Shown here: positions 24,771 through 34,185 of the stretch, piece after piece
Layout: the number at the start of each line of letters is the position of its first letter
Numbering within the stretch: the first letter of the stretch is position 1
NCBI GenBank assembly: GCA_000621425.1
Contig: JHYJ01000003.1
Coordinates: 160,913-224,912, forward strand
Origin: Lachnospiraceae bacterium AB2028
Lineage (GTDB): Bacteria; Bacillota; Clostridia; Lachnospirales; Lachnospiraceae
Direction: 5' to 3'
DNA length: 64,000 nucleotides
The notes under the pieces: generated by a model
Databases searched by the model: none
Told to the model about the DNA's origin: nothing
What the model saw: only the letters and a program-made list of their open reading frames with translations
Position numbers and translations under genes: made by a program

Positions 24771-27203
24771 CTATGATTGAAACAGTTCTTCATAAAAACA
24801 TTCTTTGAGTCTTTGTATTAACTCTTCCAAACCTTCATCACTCTCGCCCGGAACATATGCTTTATATTTTCTTTCACCATCACCAGCTGTGAAATGCAAC
24901 TCCGTAAGCTTCAGCACACCATACTTTTCCAATTTATCAAAGTCTTCTGCTAAAGCATTTTCATTAATATCACTATTAGTTTTCTTCAATGCTCCAAAAC
25001 TCGGATTGGTATTATTACCTCCCTCTCCTAATAAAATTTCTTTTGTCTTTTTTATCCCAAACATATTTTTTCCGGTTTTACTCATATAAGCATACATTCG
25101 GGATATCTCTGTCAGCACAGTACATAACTCTATATATTTAGGATCCGTCTCAAGCTGTTTATCTTTCAGATAATCAGAATCATCCAAAAATTCTTTTAAA
25201 TCTGCCAAGTCATCCTCACTAAATGAATTCAGCTTATTAGCATCAATACATACAAGCCTTCCATCTTCATGGTTTACAATCAATAACCCACTACCCACAA
25301 TGTAATCAATAAAACATGAATAAATAAAATCATCAATACCTTCCACTCTATTATTCAATACATCATCCATGTTTTTACTACTTACCAAAAAGGATCCACC
25401 CATAAATTGTTTTATTGACTCTATAATCTCTATCAAAGTATCCCAAAGGTTATATTCCTTGTGTCCTATCGGATCATACCATGTTACATTAAATATCTTG
25501 TCATTATTAATATGACTGGTTAATAAAATTTCCCGCTCTACATGTTGCAGAGCTATTTCTTTCACACCATTTTCTCCCCTTATCTCATTTATAAATTCAG
25601 AATTATCATTTCCCGGAGCCGCAATATATACCCTGTTTTTAGTACGGGTCATAGCAACATAGAATAGCCTTCGTTCTTCATTGACAGCACCGTCACTATT
25701 CTCATTTTCAACATATTTTAAAACCGGATCGTCCTGGATTATTGAAGGAAAGCCAAAATAGGATCCTTCACCTGATGAACCATTTAAGATGATTACATCT
25801 TCATACTGAAGTCCCTTGGATGAGTGAACCGTCAAAAATTCAATCTTTAATTTCGGATACTTGAATGAAAAGACTCTCCTTCTACCTATTTTTTTATAGT
25901 TGCCATATTTATATTCTTTCAGGTCCCTTCCATATCTTCCGAGCAGGAGTATACTTCCGTACGGATCTTTTCCTTCATTTATTCTGTTATCAACGATCTC
26001 ATCTAATATCTGTTCTAACTCATCATCATTTAATCTTGGTTCTTTGACAACCTGTTCATCACCCTCGGCGGTTTGATTATAATAACGGAATTGCAATTCC
26101 CGGTCATAATTTACGATCACGACCGGATTGTCCACAACATTTCCGGTCATGGATACCAATTCTTTTTCAATCTGAGCAGGATTTTTCATAACAAATTTGC
26201 CTGCGATATCGATCAGAGCCTGAGTATTCCGGTATGTATATTTCATACGTATAAGTCTGACATCTTTACCCTTTCCCATTTCGTTTTTAAAATCCGTAAA
26301 GAGAGATAGTTCCGAACCGGCAAAACGATATATAGACTGCCAGTCATCACCGACTGCCATCAGTTTTGTGCCATATGTATCAGCCAGTGCTTTTACCAAA
26401 TTGTATCTTTGCCTGGATATATCCTGATACTCATCCACAATAATATATCTAAATTTATAATCCGGTTTTCCCCCATCTTCTTCCGTCAGCTTTTTATAAG
26501 CGTCGATGATCATATCGCTGTAGCTGATAATACTTTCATTCTTTTCATTCTTTTTATTCTTTTTATACTCCACATAATAGTCCCAAAAACTTGAAGCCAT
26601 ATCCAAAAACAGTTTATCACTGTCTGTTTCTGCCCTCTTCTTCATTTCATCAAAGGCTTCCTTATCATTATCATATCCCCTCTGTTCGAATCTATTAATA
26701 AATGTCTGCATAACCCGCCATGTTTTTTTATTATCCTTATCAGGCTTATTCCAATACTTAGTCCATTCATCATTCCATTTCTCATCACAAAAATCATTAA
26801 AAGTTGTTTGATTAAGTTCTTTAACAATCTTTTTCTCTTCACTGAAATTTATAATTTCCAAACCTATTGAATGAAATGTACGAACATTACAGCCTTCGTT
26901 GTTTTGTCCTCCTGCCACTTTCACGCCTAATGCCTCAACCTTGCTCCGAAGGTCAGCAACTGCGTCCTGTGAAAAAGAAAGCATTAATATTTCTGAAGGA
27001 TCATATCCGCACTTTTCAATCAGGTAAGCAACCTTTATTGCTATAGTTGATGATTTTCCTGCACCGGCACCGGCAACAACAAGCGTTCTGTCGCCTTCAT
27101 CCATGATCACTTCGAGCTGTGAATCATCCAATTCGCCTTTAGCATTTATCTTTTTTGATATTTCATTCAAATATTTTTTTTGATTTTCATCTAATGATTT
27201 CAT
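24771..27203 (-). CDS. UvrD/Rep-family DNA helicase (SF1A)
   Basis: This is an 810-residue ATP-driven 3'-5' helicase. Motifs in order: VVAGAGAGKSSTIAIK (Walker A, about 39), IIVDEYQDISRQRYNLV (Walker B), VGDDWQSIYRFAG (motif III), TYRNTQ (motif IV region), FLTVHSSKGLQYEDVIILN (motif V) and FYVAMTRTKNRVYIAAP (motif VI). The C-terminal 200 residues (about 600-810) have no match I recognise and no nuclease motif. It precedes the M41 gene with its own spacing and follows the second helicase by 31 bases, so the two helicases are probably co-transcribed. Base composition is more A+T rich than the core genes, consistent with transfer. Confidence 0.92.
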   Translation of the reverse strand: MKSLDENQKKYLNEISKKINAKGELDDSQLEVIMDEGDRTLVVAGAGAGKSSTIAIKVAYLIEKCGYDPSEILMLSFSQDAVADLRSKVEALGVKVAGGQNNEGCNVRTFHSIGLEIINFSEEKKIVKELNQTTFNDFCDEKWNDEWTKYWNKPDKDNKKTWRVMQTFINRFEQRGYDNDKEAFDEMKKRAETDSDKLFLDMASSFWDYYVEYKKNKKNEKNESIISYSDMIIDAYKKLTEEDGGKPDYKFRYIIVDEYQDISRQRYNLVKALADTYGTKLMAVGDDWQSIYRFAGSELSLFTDFKNEMGKGKDVRLIRMKYTYRNTQALIDIAGKFVMKNPAQIEKELVSMTGNVVDNPVVIVNYDRELQFRYYNQTAEGDEQVVKEPRLNDDELEQILDEIVDNRINEGKDPYGSILLLGRYGRDLKEYKYGNYKKIGRRRVFSFKYPKLKIEFLTVHSSKGLQYEDVIILNGSSGEGSYFGFPSIIQDDPVLKYVENENSDGAVNEERRLFYVAMTRTKNRVYIAAPGNDNSEFINEIRGENGVKEIALQHVEREILLTSHINNDKIFNVTWYDPIGHKEYNLWDTLIEIIESIKQFMGGSFLVSSKNMDDVLNNRVEGIDDFIYSCFIDYIVGSGLLIVNHEDGRLVCIDANKLNSFSEDDLADLKEFLDDSDYLKDKQLETDPKYIELCTVLTEISRMYAYMSKTGKNMFGIKKTKEILLGEGGNNTNPSFGALKKTNSDINENALAEDFDKLEKYGVLKLTELHFTAGDGERKYKAYVPGESDEGLEELIQRLKECFYEELFQS

Positions 27204-27234
27204 TTTTTTCTTCTCCTATGACATTCAACTCTAT

Positions 27235-30150
27235 TCATTTTTTCCCGCACAGATGCTTTAAATAGCACTCCTTGCATTTCTCGCCCTTCCTTCTGGGCAG
27301 ATTGTCGCTGCGAATATTATGGGCCGCTTCCATGATGCCGTCACGTGCTGAAATAAGTGCATTGCTTTGCACCTCTTCCTTTGCATTCCTTGAACCGTCG
27401 GGGTGGTCCAGATTGTAGATCATCAGATAGTCTGCATCCCGGCCTGTTGCCTCCTGGTAACCGATGGCATAAATCTTTAACTGCTCTGCATTCAGGCACT
27501 GTTCTGCATCCTTCCCCGCAGACTTAAGGTCGACAATGGCAAGCTTTTCACTGCCGTCCACCTGAACAGTGCGGACCAGATCTATACGGCCATTGACACT
27601 TACGCCCTCACCCATCTCAATATTGATATCCATTTCCGACGCAACCATACGGTCCTTGTCTTTTTCATTCTGCCTTATATAGGCCTTCGCACAGTTCATT
27701 GCACCGGTCTTCGCATTTTCTATCTGCACCGGATTTGCAAAGGGCAGATAAACAGCAGTTTCAACTATCTGCTTCAAGTTGTCCTCTGTTATTTCTTCAT
27801 GATCTATCCAGGTACGATGTATGTGCATCATAATCTCATGCAGCACGGTTCCGTATCCCTGCACTTCCGAATAGGGCTGCACAAAACCGTAGAAATTAGA
27901 AAGCTTAAAGCGATAAGGGCAATCATAATAATTGGAAAGCAGTGAAAAGTTGAGCGTAAGCGGAAGTGGATCCTGTTTCATAAACGGTAATGCCTTATCC
28001 GAATACCTGAAATCCGGATTATCCCCTAGATGCTTATAATACTTTAGATAAGGTGATTCCAGGACTTCGTTTAAAAACTCTGACCTGCATTCATCCTTTT
28101 CACCATATTTATCAGCATAGCTTAGGAAGAGATATTTTTTTGCCCTTGTGACAGCTACATAGAAAAGCTTGCGTTCTGCGTCTACTCCCCCATAATACCC
28201 GTCAAAATTAGGCACCCACGTATGTACATCCGCATTTGCTGAACCTGCCATACTTCTTAATGCATCAGCTGCACTGTATACCCTGCCTGGCATACAAAAA
28301 CTTCCGGAAGGGAATATTCCCTCGCAAAGTGCAGGAATGAATACAGCCGTAAATTCCATGCCCTTTGACTGATGAACCGTCATAAGACGCACTGCGTCAC
28401 CGCGTATCATGGCATTGTCCTGCTCGCCCTCAGGATACATGTCTGTTACCATCAGCATCAGATGCTCGCAGAACCGGCTCGCTTTGTACTGGGCTGATTC
28501 ATTAAAGTACAACAGTTCAAAATCAGCTATCACACGGCTGCATTTGCCGAAATTGTACATTGCAGTCCGCGCCCGGTTATCATCCCGCTCCAGAAAATCA
28601 AAATGCGCCAGAAACTCCTGAAATATCTGCTGCATATTAAATTCATGACCGAAGACCTTTTCCTTTGAACAGATTTTTTTCATCTTCTTATCCAGGTCTT
28701 TAATAGCAGACTCATAGCATGACTCGTCATTACACACTTTTAGCCAGGTGTCCTTTATCTGCTGTGCCTGGAAACCAATGACCATACTGGAATACTTTGA
28801 AAGATAATTTGCCGTAATATAAAAGAAGAGATGCTCCATCGCAGCAAACTCATCCGTAGTATGAAGGGTATTCAGGCCCTCCACGATATATTCAATATTA
28901 TTCTCCTTCAGCTTTGCGGACAGGACATTCTGGAAATCGGCCATTATTACACCATAGTCATATTCCCTGCGCTTTCTGAAAAGCACCGCTATCTCAGAAA
29001 GGGGAATGCCGCCGGCATTCAGACGTTTTATCTCCCTTACCATATGGTCGGCTTCACTATCGTAACCTGAGAAATCCTTCCATACTATGTCACCTTCTTC
29101 ATATGCCAGGCTGCTGCCCTTTATATCCCCATGGACCATAGGAATATGTTCCTGTCCATCTGTGTAATTTCCTTCTATAGAATGATTAGCAACATCAATC
29201 ACCGCATCAGTACTACGGAAATCCTTATCCAGACGGATCTGTACAGCATCATACTTCTCCTTGAAACCAAGGATATTGCTCTCATCACTTCCCCTGAACT
29301 GATATATGGTCTGATCCGCATCACCTACCACACACAAATTGGCGTTGCCATATTTCTTAAAAAGCCCTGTGAGATACTCCTGTGACGGATTAGTATCCTG
29401 GTATTCATCTATGATAAGGTACTTAACCCTGTCAAAAACTTTTTGGCCAAACTCTGATATCTGTCCACCATTTGTATCCGACTCCGGATCAAGGCCTTCG
29501 ATCATCTTTCTGATCATAGATGAAAAATCAAAATACTTATTGTCGTACAGGCATTTATTGTATTTAGCAAGACAATCCAGAACCTCAGGACTCCAATTGT
29601 CCCTATAGGAATGATCATGCCATGTACCGTTCAGCATGGACATAAGGCTCGAATAATAGTCAAATTTCCTTGGATTCTTTGACCCGTTACGGTTAAGATT
29701 GACCGCTCTGTCGATTACAGATCCCCTGAGTCCCGTCATATCCTCCCTGCCGTCGCTGTATCTTTCAAGAAAAATCTTGGTCTGCACTTCATCAAGGACT
29801 GAAAACTTGGCATACTCAGGCTCATACTCCTGCAGCATCTTAAGGCAGAAAGCATCTATCGTGCCTATATACATATCCGCAAATCCCTTCGTATTACCAA
29901 GGATGCGGCCGCCCACATCATAAATACGTCCACGCATTTCTGCGGCTGCCTTCCTTGTGAAAGTGATCGCCACGATATTCTCCGGTTTCACTCCGTTTGC
30001 GATCATGTATATGATACGGTGGGTAACAGTCTTGGTCTTACCCGCACCAGCACAGGCTACTATCTCCAGGTCATGTGTTATCTCCTGTACCGCCTGCTTC
30101 TGCGGCTCAGTCATTCCGTCAAGAAGCTTGTCTCTGATTTTCTTGTTCAT
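27235..30150 (-). CDS. UvrD-family helicase-nuclease with C-terminal RecB/Cas4-like Fe-S nuclease domain
   Basis: This is a 971-residue fusion of an SF1A helicase and a PD-(D/E)xK exonuclease, as in AddA/AdnA-type enzymes that resect or degrade DNA ends. Helicase motifs: IVACAGAGKTKTVTHRI, LIIDEYQDTNPSQEYL, VGDADQTIYQFRGSDE, LMTVHQSKGMEFTAVF, FYVAVTRAKKYLFLSY. The nuclease (about 740-971) has the first cluster cysteine in YYDCPYRFKL, GTVLHEIMMH, VNGRIDLVRT, IVDLKSAG (catalytic Asp and Lys) and closing cysteines CKECYLKHLC, so an Fe-S cluster is expected. The RBS is weak (GCAGAAAGAG) behind a shared leader motif. Confidence 0.92.
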   Translation of the reverse strand: MNKKIRDKLLDGMTEPQKQAVQEITHDLEIVACAGAGKTKTVTHRIIYMIANGVKPENIVAITFTRKAAAEMRGRIYDVGGRILGNTKGFADMYIGTIDAFCLKMLQEYEPEYAKFSVLDEVQTKIFLERYSDGREDMTGLRGSVIDRAVNLNRNGSKNPRKFDYYSSLMSMLNGTWHDHSYRDNWSPEVLDCLAKYNKCLYDNKYFDFSSMIRKMIEGLDPESDTNGGQISEFGQKVFDRVKYLIIDEYQDTNPSQEYLTGLFKKYGNANLCVVGDADQTIYQFRGSDESNILGFKEKYDAVQIRLDKDFRSTDAVIDVANHSIEGNYTDGQEHIPMVHGDIKGSSLAYEEGDIVWKDFSGYDSEADHMVREIKRLNAGGIPLSEIAVLFRKRREYDYGVIMADFQNVLSAKLKENNIEYIVEGLNTLHTTDEFAAMEHLFFYITANYLSKYSSMVIGFQAQQIKDTWLKVCNDESCYESAIKDLDKKMKKICSKEKVFGHEFNMQQIFQEFLAHFDFLERDDNRARTAMYNFGKCSRVIADFELLYFNESAQYKASRFCEHLMLMVTDMYPEGEQDNAMIRGDAVRLMTVHQSKGMEFTAVFIPALCEGIFPSGSFCMPGRVYSAADALRSMAGSANADVHTWVPNFDGYYGGVDAERKLFYVAVTRAKKYLFLSYADKYGEKDECRSEFLNEVLESPYLKYYKHLGDNPDFRYSDKALPFMKQDPLPLTLNFSLLSNYYDCPYRFKLSNFYGFVQPYSEVQGYGTVLHEIMMHIHRTWIDHEEITEDNLKQIVETAVYLPFANPVQIENAKTGAMNCAKAYIRQNEKDKDRMVASEMDINIEMGEGVSVNGRIDLVRTVQVDGSEKLAIVDLKSAGKDAEQCLNAEQLKIYAIGYQEATGRDADYLMIYNLDHPDGSRNAKEEVQSNALISARDGIMEAAHNIRSDNLPRRKGEKCKECYLKHLCGKK

Positions 30151-30188
30151 ATATTCTCTTTCTGCCTTTTAGCGGCAATTAAATGTTT

Positions 30189-30467
30189 CTACATCCACTT
30201 TTCAAACTTCGCAGGATCTTTGTCGCCAGTGTAGTACCACTTCTTCTTATCAGGATCCCACCTTGCCCCCAAAGCCTTAGCCTCATCTTTTTCGTCAAAG
30301 GGACAGTTGATGTAATGTTTCTCATTCTTTAATCTGTTTAGCTCTGCCTGTTTAGCCGCCCTATTTTCCCTGTCCTCGTACTCAAGTGCATCCCAGACTG
30401 CATCATCATATGCATCCTGCAGATCTTCACCATCGGCTCCAAGAATTTCTTCCCAATCGATTCCCAT
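30189..30467 (-). CDS. DUF5710-domain protein
   Basis: This is a 92-residue protein whose C-terminal half (about 46-92: YINCPFDEKDEAKALGARWDP, then KKWYYTGDKDPAKFEKW) is the DUF5710 module. That module is found as an add-on in primases, helicases and mobile-element proteins and is thought to bind nucleic acid. The N-terminal half is acidic and helical. It lies between the VWA gene and the helicase-nuclease and probably works with DNA-handling proteins. AAGGAGG precedes the ATG. Confidence 0.8.
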   Translation of the reverse strand: MGIDWEEILGADGEDLQDAYDDAVWDALEYEDRENRAAKQAELNRLKNEKHYINCPFDEKDEAKALGARWDPDKKKWYYTGDKDPAKFEKWM

Positions 30468-30536
30468 TGTAATGTCCTCCTTTTGTTTTCTATCGTATCA
30501 CATTTTTTTAACTAATTTTACTTTTTTATGTAACTG

Positions 30537-31712
30537 CTATTGCAGTTTTGCGATCTTCCCGTACCTCCGCATATCCCTTCCACAGTCTTCGCTAAGTACC
30601 ATTATCGTGCTATTCCGCAGGCTTCCCGGAATCATCGGCATATCATCAAAATACCCGTCCGTAAGTATCAGCATCAGATATGGCCGTATTCTGTTTTCTT
30701 CAATATACTTGTATACGCACGCAACATCCGTGCCGCCGCCCCAGTATGTCTTGCATTTCAGCAGGTCTTCTTTTTTCTGTATGTCCTTATAAACATCGCC
30801 TATGCTTGAATCCCAGTATGCCAGGTTCAGTGAACAGGTGTAGGAACTTAGGATCTGCTTAAGCTGCGTCAGGAATTCCATAACTGTTTCCTGCGATATG
30901 GAGCCGGATGTATCTATAAAGGTCCATATCTCGCCGAGATCGTTTTCATCCGGATCAGCCCCCGGTACTATCATACCCATATGCAGGTATTTGCGCTCCG
31001 GCTTTAAGTATGAAGAATCGTCAGCTTCATTTTCCTGCAGGTATTCCCTAAGAAGGCTATCCCAGGGCAGGTATTTGGGCTTTGTTGTGAAGTACATCTC
31101 GGAAATGATTTCCGGCGGCTTTCCGCCGAAGACCATCGCTTTCTTTATTGAATCCTTGAACATACGCCGCAGTTCTTCTTCCTCCTCCGGTGAAAGCTCC
31201 GCATAGTCTCCCATCAGGTCAGACGGCACCAGTCTCCCTATTTCAGATTTTTCTATCACTCTCCTGACGCTTTCGATCATTTTCTTCACGCCCTCATCCT
31301 CCGAATTGTACAACTCATCATAATACACCTCGGCACTTTTTTCTTCCCAGCCTAAATTATAATGGGGATAAATCACTCCATCCGGACCATAATAGCCGCT
31401 CTTCCTCAGTGTCAGATTTATCACATAATCTGTTGCGATATTCCATATTACACGGTCCCTTCCTTTCCTTCTGGAGAAATGCAGCAGAAGGATATGCAGC
31501 AGCTCGTGCAGAAGGATGAATTTTATCTCGCTTCCCTTGAGCTGCCCCATATATTCAGGCGAGTAGATTATCCTGCGCCCGTCTGTTGCCGCCGTATCAA
31601 TTCTTTCATCCTCCACCAATGGGATGTGGGAAAGTATAGTCCCATAAAAGGGCTGCTCCAGTAATATATTTGCCCTGACATCTTCAATTCTGTCTTTTAT
31701 ATCCTGATTCAT
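30537..31712 (-). CDS. VWA-like protein with N-terminal metallopeptidase domain (DUF2201 type)
   Basis: This is a 391-residue partner of MoxR-type ATPases. The N-terminal part has a putative zinc peptidase motif, LLHELLHILLLHF (HELLH, about residue 69). The C-terminal half (about 255-391) is a von Willebrand A-like domain with a metal-ion adhesion motif, FIDTSGSIS (DxSxS), and a distal LILTDGYFDD. The combination is typical of the DUF2201 family, which pairs with AAA MoxR proteins. It lies 13 bases after an unknown gene and two genes after the MoxR gene. It may be a substrate adaptor or a peptidase released by the ATPase. Confidence 0.88.
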   Translation of the reverse strand: MNQDIKDRIEDVRANILLEQPFYGTILSHIPLVEDERIDTAATDGRRIIYSPEYMGQLKGSEIKFILLHELLHILLLHFSRRKGRDRVIWNIATDYVINLTLRKSGYYGPDGVIYPHYNLGWEEKSAEVYYDELYNSEDEGVKKMIESVRRVIEKSEIGRLVPSDLMGDYAELSPEEEEELRRMFKDSIKKAMVFGGKPPEIISEMYFTTKPKYLPWDSLLREYLQENEADDSSYLKPERKYLHMGMIVPGADPDENDLGEIWTFIDTSGSISQETVMEFLTQLKQILSSYTCSLNLAYWDSSIGDVYKDIQKKEDLLKCKTYWGGGTDVACVYKYIEENRIRPYLMLILTDGYFDDMPMIPGSLRNSTIMVLSEDCGRDMRRYGKIAKLQ

Positions 31713-31725
31713 AATTCCTCCTGTC

Positions 31726-33042
31726 CTAATTAAGTATATTTATCAGCCTGAATCTTCTCATGTAATACTGCTTAACATTATAATAGTTTACAGCATCATC
31801 GTCTTCATTGAGACAGCCATTCTCATCAGCTATCATAAAAGCATGACTTTCGCCTGACGGAGAAAATGCATTAAAGGCCCTGAATATCGTATACTCCCTT
31901 CCTTTGTAATGTACATCCGCAATATCAGCGTCATAATGCAGGCAAATACCTATTAATATCTGCAGCACCGGTCCATCTTCGCGGTCGTAAAAGACACAGT
32001 ATAGATCACGTATAACCCCCCTCCTGATAACCTGTCTTTCCTTATCACTCATATTATCGACCAGAAGACTTCCAATCCTGTCAATATCTTCAAAGGGTTC
32101 CGATACATTCGCCCCCAAAAGTGACACTGCTCTGCTGGCATCTCCGGTAATAAACGATAAATACGGGCCATGACTTAAATCATTATAAGCATTCCCGAAT
32201 TTCAGCCGGTAGTCAATGTCAAAGCTGTCCTGACTGGTCTTTTTCCTGTAAAGGTTAACCTGCGGAAAATAATAGCCCCAGTTAATGTCGTAAGACCCCA
32301 TAAAACTACTTGACAGAAGACACCCGCCATCAGCTGTTTTATACCCTGTAACCGGCCTGTACCTGTCAGCCTGATCCGGCGATAGTCTGAAAAATATCTT
32401 CGTAGTGCTCAGTATATCCTGAGGAATCTCTACTTTTGTTACACCCTGTGTCAATTCAAGCACAGACGTATGGATGAGTTCCGGCTGTGCAGCCACCGTC
32501 TTGATGCCAGGATCTATCACAACTTTCTCCAGCTGTTTTTCTCCTATCCTAAGGCTCCCCTGCCCAAGTCGTTCAATATACCTCTGAGCAAGGTACGCAG
32601 GAACTTTGGCTATGCCGTTGATATCCTTTACTTCTATATAAAGGATAGTATTCCCCGCAACGATGTAATCGTCCGTCCAAAACCAGTTGTTTATCATTCT
32701 TGCATCGTAGCGTGCATCTGCAGGCTTTGCATGATTGCCGGCCTTTTTACCGTAAAGCCATAGCACATCTACCATCTTTTCAGCCATCTTGTTCAGGGTA
32801 CCCGCGTTCTTAAAACATTTCTCTCTCCTGAACTTAGAGTAATGTGCAAGCTCATCCATTATTTCAGGGTAAAAACCTGTGAGGGTACTCATGGTATCGT
32901 AGGTAAGATCCGTGTTATATCCCTGCAACTCGGAAAACTCAAATAGGCTGAGCAGTTCCATAAGTGCCAGATGATTGCTCTCTGATTTCTCCAGTGAATA
33001 TATCTTCCTGATAAAATTCACATAGTTTGTACTGAAGTCCAT
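31726..33042 (-). CDS. Hypothetical protein between MoxR and VWA genes
   Basis: This is a 438-residue protein of unknown family, soluble. I start at MDFSTNY because GGCAGAAAGGAGG lies just before it; upstream in-frame Mets lack a site. It has a long helical N-terminus (about 1-110), a middle section with strands (NTILYIEVKDINGIAKVPAYL) and a C-terminal domain (VIRDLYCVFYDREDGPVLQI). In MoxR systems a third protein is often the client or effector; by position this is the candidate. Nothing in it shows a catalytic site I can name. Confidence 0.78.
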   Translation of the reverse strand: MDFSTNYVNFIRKIYSLEKSESNHLALMELLSLFEFSELQGYNTDLTYDTMSTLTGFYPEIMDELAHYSKFRREKCFKNAGTLNKMAEKMVDVLWLYGKKAGNHAKPADARYDARMINNWFWTDDYIVAGNTILYIEVKDINGIAKVPAYLAQRYIERLGQGSLRIGEKQLEKVVIDPGIKTVAAQPELIHTSVLELTQGVTKVEIPQDILSTTKIFFRLSPDQADRYRPVTGYKTADGGCLLSSSFMGSYDINWGYYFPQVNLYRKKTSQDSFDIDYRLKFGNAYNDLSHGPYLSFITGDASRAVSLLGANVSEPFEDIDRIGSLLVDNMSDKERQVIRRGVIRDLYCVFYDREDGPVLQILIGICLHYDADIADVHYKGREYTIFRAFNAFSPSGESHAFMIADENGCLNEDDDAVNYYNVKQYYMRRFRLINILN

Positions 33043-33105
33043 AGTACCTCCTTTCTGCCACGCTTTTTGCGGCACCTTCGAAAGAATCCCTGCCGTGGCC
33101 GCCTG

Positions 33106-34185
33106 TTATGCACAGGCAACCACTTTATCCATCCGGTCCAGATACTTCTCCATTTCCGGATCATCCATTTCAAATATAATGGACTTGATGATGTTAGGAT
33201 TAACCTTCAACAGCCGCTTCATAGCGTAGGTAACAAACTCAGTACGCTTAAGCCTTAGGATGCAGTCGACGATGTCGTGAAGTATTTCACGGTCTCTTTC
33301 AGAAAGCTTCTGTGAGGCGGAAGATCTGCACACAATTGCCGCCTTTGAAGTCAGATGATCGATTATCATTTCGATTTCCGCCGGATCAATTGGTGCCGGA
33401 ATACTGCCTTCAATAAACTTATCGATCATTATTCCGTAATCCTTCTCACAGAACTGGAAGAATTTATGTGCCTCAACATCACCGATATTGCCGATGATCT
33501 TGAACCTGACAGCCGGACTGCTTATGTCATCCGCGCAGTTCAGGATTTCGCTTACCCTGGTCCAGGATCGCGGCGTGGCAAATACCATTTCATCGGTGCC
33601 GCTCTTCTGGGTATGGAGTGACTCGGGATAGCAGTTTAAGTACCTCACTACATATCCATTTATACCATTCGGTATGGCGTAGTCCTCTTTCCAGACCCTG
33701 TAATCCACATCGATATTATGGATTTCAAAACGGTCCGCCAAAGGTGCCGCAAGCTTTACATACACACCGTCATCCGTTTCGCGATTTCCAAGAGCAATCA
33801 CGATAGTGCCTTCCGGCAGCTTGTACTGTCCCACCCGCCTGTCAAGGACAAGCTGATAGGCTGCCACCTGCACGCGCTTCGGACAAGATGTGATCTCATC
33901 CAGCAACAGGATAGTCTTTTTGCCATCCCTTTCCTCATCCGGCAGGATCTCAGGTGCCAGCCATCTGGTCTTGGTGTGATCCTCATTCGGATAGATGAGT
34001 CCGCCGATCTCCACCTCAGACATCTGGGCGAGACGCAGGTCTATCACCTTGTAGCCGTATTTCTCGCCGATCTGCTGTATCATCTCGGACTTTCCGAGAC
34101 CCGGTGCTCCCAGGCCAAGCACTGCATGCCTTATGCCATGCTCTATGTTGAACTCAATGCAATTTCTAAAATCTCTAAGTGTCAT
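33106..34185 (-). CDS. MoxR-type AAA+ ATPase
   Basis: This is a 359-residue AAA+ ATPase of the MoxR branch, which remodels or activates partner VWA proteins. Walker A is LGAPGLGKSEMIQQIG (about 24-39), Walker B KTILLLDEITSCPKRVQ (about 91-107), sensor 1 VIALGNRETDDGV, and the arginine region follows. Position is first in the MoxR-unknown-VWA operon, behind shared island element D. The ribosome site GGCAGAAAGGTGG is part of the recurrent GGCAGAAAGG leader motif. The C-terminal lid (about 240-359) is helical. Confidence 0.92.
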   Translation of the reverse strand: MTLRDFRNCIEFNIEHGIRHAVLGLGAPGLGKSEMIQQIGEKYGYKVIDLRLAQMSEVEIGGLIYPNEDHTKTRWLAPEILPDEERDGKKTILLLDEITSCPKRVQVAAYQLVLDRRVGQYKLPEGTIVIALGNRETDDGVYVKLAAPLADRFEIHNIDVDYRVWKEDYAIPNGINGYVVRYLNCYPESLHTQKSGTDEMVFATPRSWTRVSEILNCADDISSPAVRFKIIGNIGDVEAHKFFQFCEKDYGIMIDKFIEGSIPAPIDPAEIEMIIDHLTSKAAIVCRSSASQKLSERDREILHDIVDCILRLKRTEFVTYAMKRLLKVNPNIIKSIIFEMDDPEMEKYLDRMDKVVACA

